DNA of 64,000 nt from Limnohabitans sp. JirII-31 (GTDB lineage: Bacteria > Pseudomonadota > Gammaproteobacteria > Burkholderiales > Burkholderiaceae_C): contig NZ_NESA01000003.1 in NCBI RefSeq assembly GCF_002778315.1, positions 62,001 to 126,000 of the forward strand, read 5' to 3'. Numbering within the stretch: the first letter of the stretch is position 1; each line of letters begins with the position of its first letter. Positions 63,068-64,000 of this stretch are shown here, in pieces. The notes below the pieces were generated by a model. That model was not told the DNA's origin. It saw only the letters and a program-made list of their open reading frames with translations, and did no database searches. The position numbers were made by a program, and so were the translations under genes.

Positions 63068-63652
63068 TCAAGCCCCGGTTTTCGTCGCTGTCAACAAAGC
63101 GGCCAATGCGCTCAAGCGCTGCACGCCCTCGGTCACATGCTGGCACGACAGTGTGGCTCCTGAGATGTTGCGAATATCGTCACCAAAACGCAATTGAGCT
63201 GGCCCTTTACGACCTGAAAACTGCTGTCGCCATGCCGCATTGCGGATCTCGGCGCCATGTGACTCACGGTAGGCAGTGACTTCCATGCCGCTAACTGCCC
63301 CCACAAGGTTGAACCCGACAACGTAGTCGATGATGTCGTATTTGCCGATCACTCGGTCTGCCATGACCCATCCACACACGGCATCAGAAGCCACACCTTG
63401 CCAACACTGCGGATTGAAACCGCGCGGTATTCGGGTCTGGCTGGCTTGAGCAATGGCACTGAGCGTCGCATCGTTGAATGCAATCGGTCGCAATGAGAAC
63501 ACGTGAGCTTGCGGCAAGACCAACAAACGAGCCTGCTCCAAGGTCATGAATTCGGCCGCAAATGAAGAGGCTGCCGACAAGCCCAAACTTCCTAGGCTTG
63601 CCTTGGCAACGTGTTGCAACACTTGGCGTCGAGAAATCTGAGAACGAAGCAT
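63068..63652 (-). CDS. FMN-binding domain protein with twin-arginine signal
   Basis: A 194-residue protein. The N-terminus MLRSQISRRQVLQHVAKASLG has the twin-arginine pattern of Tat-exported cofactor proteins. The FMN-binding domain ends with DIRNISGATLSCQ, and SGATLS at 164-169 is the flavinylation motif whose last Ser receives FMN from ApbE. The ApbE gene follows after one base, so the substrate-enzyme pair is clear. The protein probably works as an extracytoplasmic one- or two-electron carrier. Confidence 0.9.
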   Translation of the reverse strand: MLRSQISRRQVLQHVAKASLGSLGLSAASSFAAEFMTLEQARLLVLPQAHVFSLRPIAFNDATLSAIAQASQTRIPRGFNPQCWQGVASDAVCGWVMADRVIGKYDIIDYVVGFNLVGAVSGMEVTAYRESHGAEIRNAAWRQQFSGRKGPAQLRFGDDIRNISGATLSCQHVTEGVQRLSALAALLTATKTGA

Positions 63653-63654
63653 GG

Positions 63655-64000
63655 TCAGAAGTGGAAACCCACGCCCATATTGAGTTTGTCCAGCGCGCTG
63701 TTGTTAAGGTAGCGCTGGGTGTCAATCTTGAGCACTACCTGAGGGTGCAAGTAATAGCTGGCACCCAAGGTCCAGACGCGGGTATCAGGGTCAATGCTGG
63801 GCGCTAAACCAGTGGGTACGCCCGCATAACCAAGTGCTGTGTTGAGTTTTTCGTAACGCACAAAAGGTACAAGGCTGTAGTCACCCTGCTTCCAGAGCCG
63901 GTAGGCAGCTTGTCCATACCAGCCTCTGAACTGACTGGGCACAGGGTTGCTGATGCCTGTGGCCGTGGCGTTGAAAGCCTCCACATCATGAAAGCGCCCT
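63655..64000 (-). CDS. Beta-barrel or porin-like outer-membrane protein (C-terminal part only)
   Basis: The visible C-terminal 115 residues read as alternating amphipathic strands: PVPSQFRGWYGQAAYRLW, YSLVPFVRYEKLNTA, WTLGASYYLHPQVVLKIDTQRY, and the last strand MGVGFHF ending in Phe. That is the usual C-terminal signature of outer-membrane beta-barrels. The frame stays open to the window end, so the 5' part is missing. It is 2 bases upstream of the FMN-binding protein gene and thus the first gene in view of that operon. It resembles phosphate- or carboxylate-selective porins, but no finer call is possible. Confidence 0.7.
   Translation of the reverse strand, partial: GRFHDVEAFNATATGISNPVPSQFRGWYGQAAYRLWKQGDYSLVPFVRYEKLNTALGYAGVPTGLAPSIDPDTRVWTLGASYYLHPQVVLKIDTQRYLNNSALDKLNMGVGFHF

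Overview
The window looks like a chromosomal segment of a betaproteobacterium, most likely Burkholderiales/Comamonadaceae (a Limnohabitans- or Rhodoferax-like freshwater lineage). That is inferred from the GC-rich coding style, the recR-ybaB-dnaX-ffs block, two Bug-family periplasmic receptors, a cphA'/cphA pair with its associated ABC transporter and DUF1854 gene, and DUF3149, DUF3297 and DUF6806 genes. I saw no prophage, CRISPR array, insertion sequence or rRNA operon.

Layout. 1-1.7 kb: a truncated LivK-type receptor, a J-domain protein and a 47-residue DUF3149 membrane microprotein. 1.8-4.9 kb: a molybdenum cofactor operon (moaA-mobA-moeA). 4.9-9.2 kb: an RND efflux pump (adaptor and permease, no outer-membrane channel). 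9.3-15.7 kb: housekeeping genes (rnhA, a methyltransferase, gloB, mltD, recR, ybaB, dnaX, ffs SRP RNA). dnaX carries an A9 run that could produce the short gamma subunit. 15.9-21.2 kb: a lower-GC membrane protein, DUF3297, yjdM, an SDR, a Bug receptor, a GST, arfB and an AEC transporter.

21.2-32.8 kb: a coherent catabolic island. An amidohydrolase is divergent from enoyl-CoA hydratase, feruloyl-CoA synthase, SDR dehydrogenase, a LivKHMGF-type importer (LivM and LivG fused), an acyl-CoA dehydrogenase and a MarR regulator. The set fits uptake and CoA-dependent beta-oxidative side-chain removal of hydroxycinnamates or phenylpropanoids. 32.8-37.2 kb: FKBP, then grpE-dnaK-dnaJ behind a candidate sigma-32 promoter. 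37.2-40.3 kb: a beta-CASP metallo-hydrolase and an EptA-type phosphoethanolamine transferase.

40.3-48.0 kb: a cyanophycin locus. An ABC half-transporter with an N-terminal zinc ribbon and its DUF1854 partner diverge from cphA' (degenerate catalytic loops) and cphA (intact). This is the best candidate here for a poorly understood system. It is followed by a 305-bp intergenic region made of two nested hairpin units whose loops are complementary. 48.3-53.0 kb: a malonate operon (matB, Bug receptor, malonyl-CoA decarboxylase, GntR regulator with a palindromic operator candidate). 53.1-59.1 kb: lgt, ilvD, a cytochrome c, class I fumarase, DUF6806, tRNA-Leu(TAA), a small secreted two-repeat protein and tRNA-Gly(GCC). 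59.2-64 kb: an MgtA-type Mg2+ ATPase, then a minus-strand set of a barrel protein (cut by the window end), an FMN-binding protein, ApbE and a b-type-cytochrome-like membrane protein, probably an extracytoplasmic flavin electron-transfer module.

Gene calls rest on protein-family recognition by eye; no database search was run.
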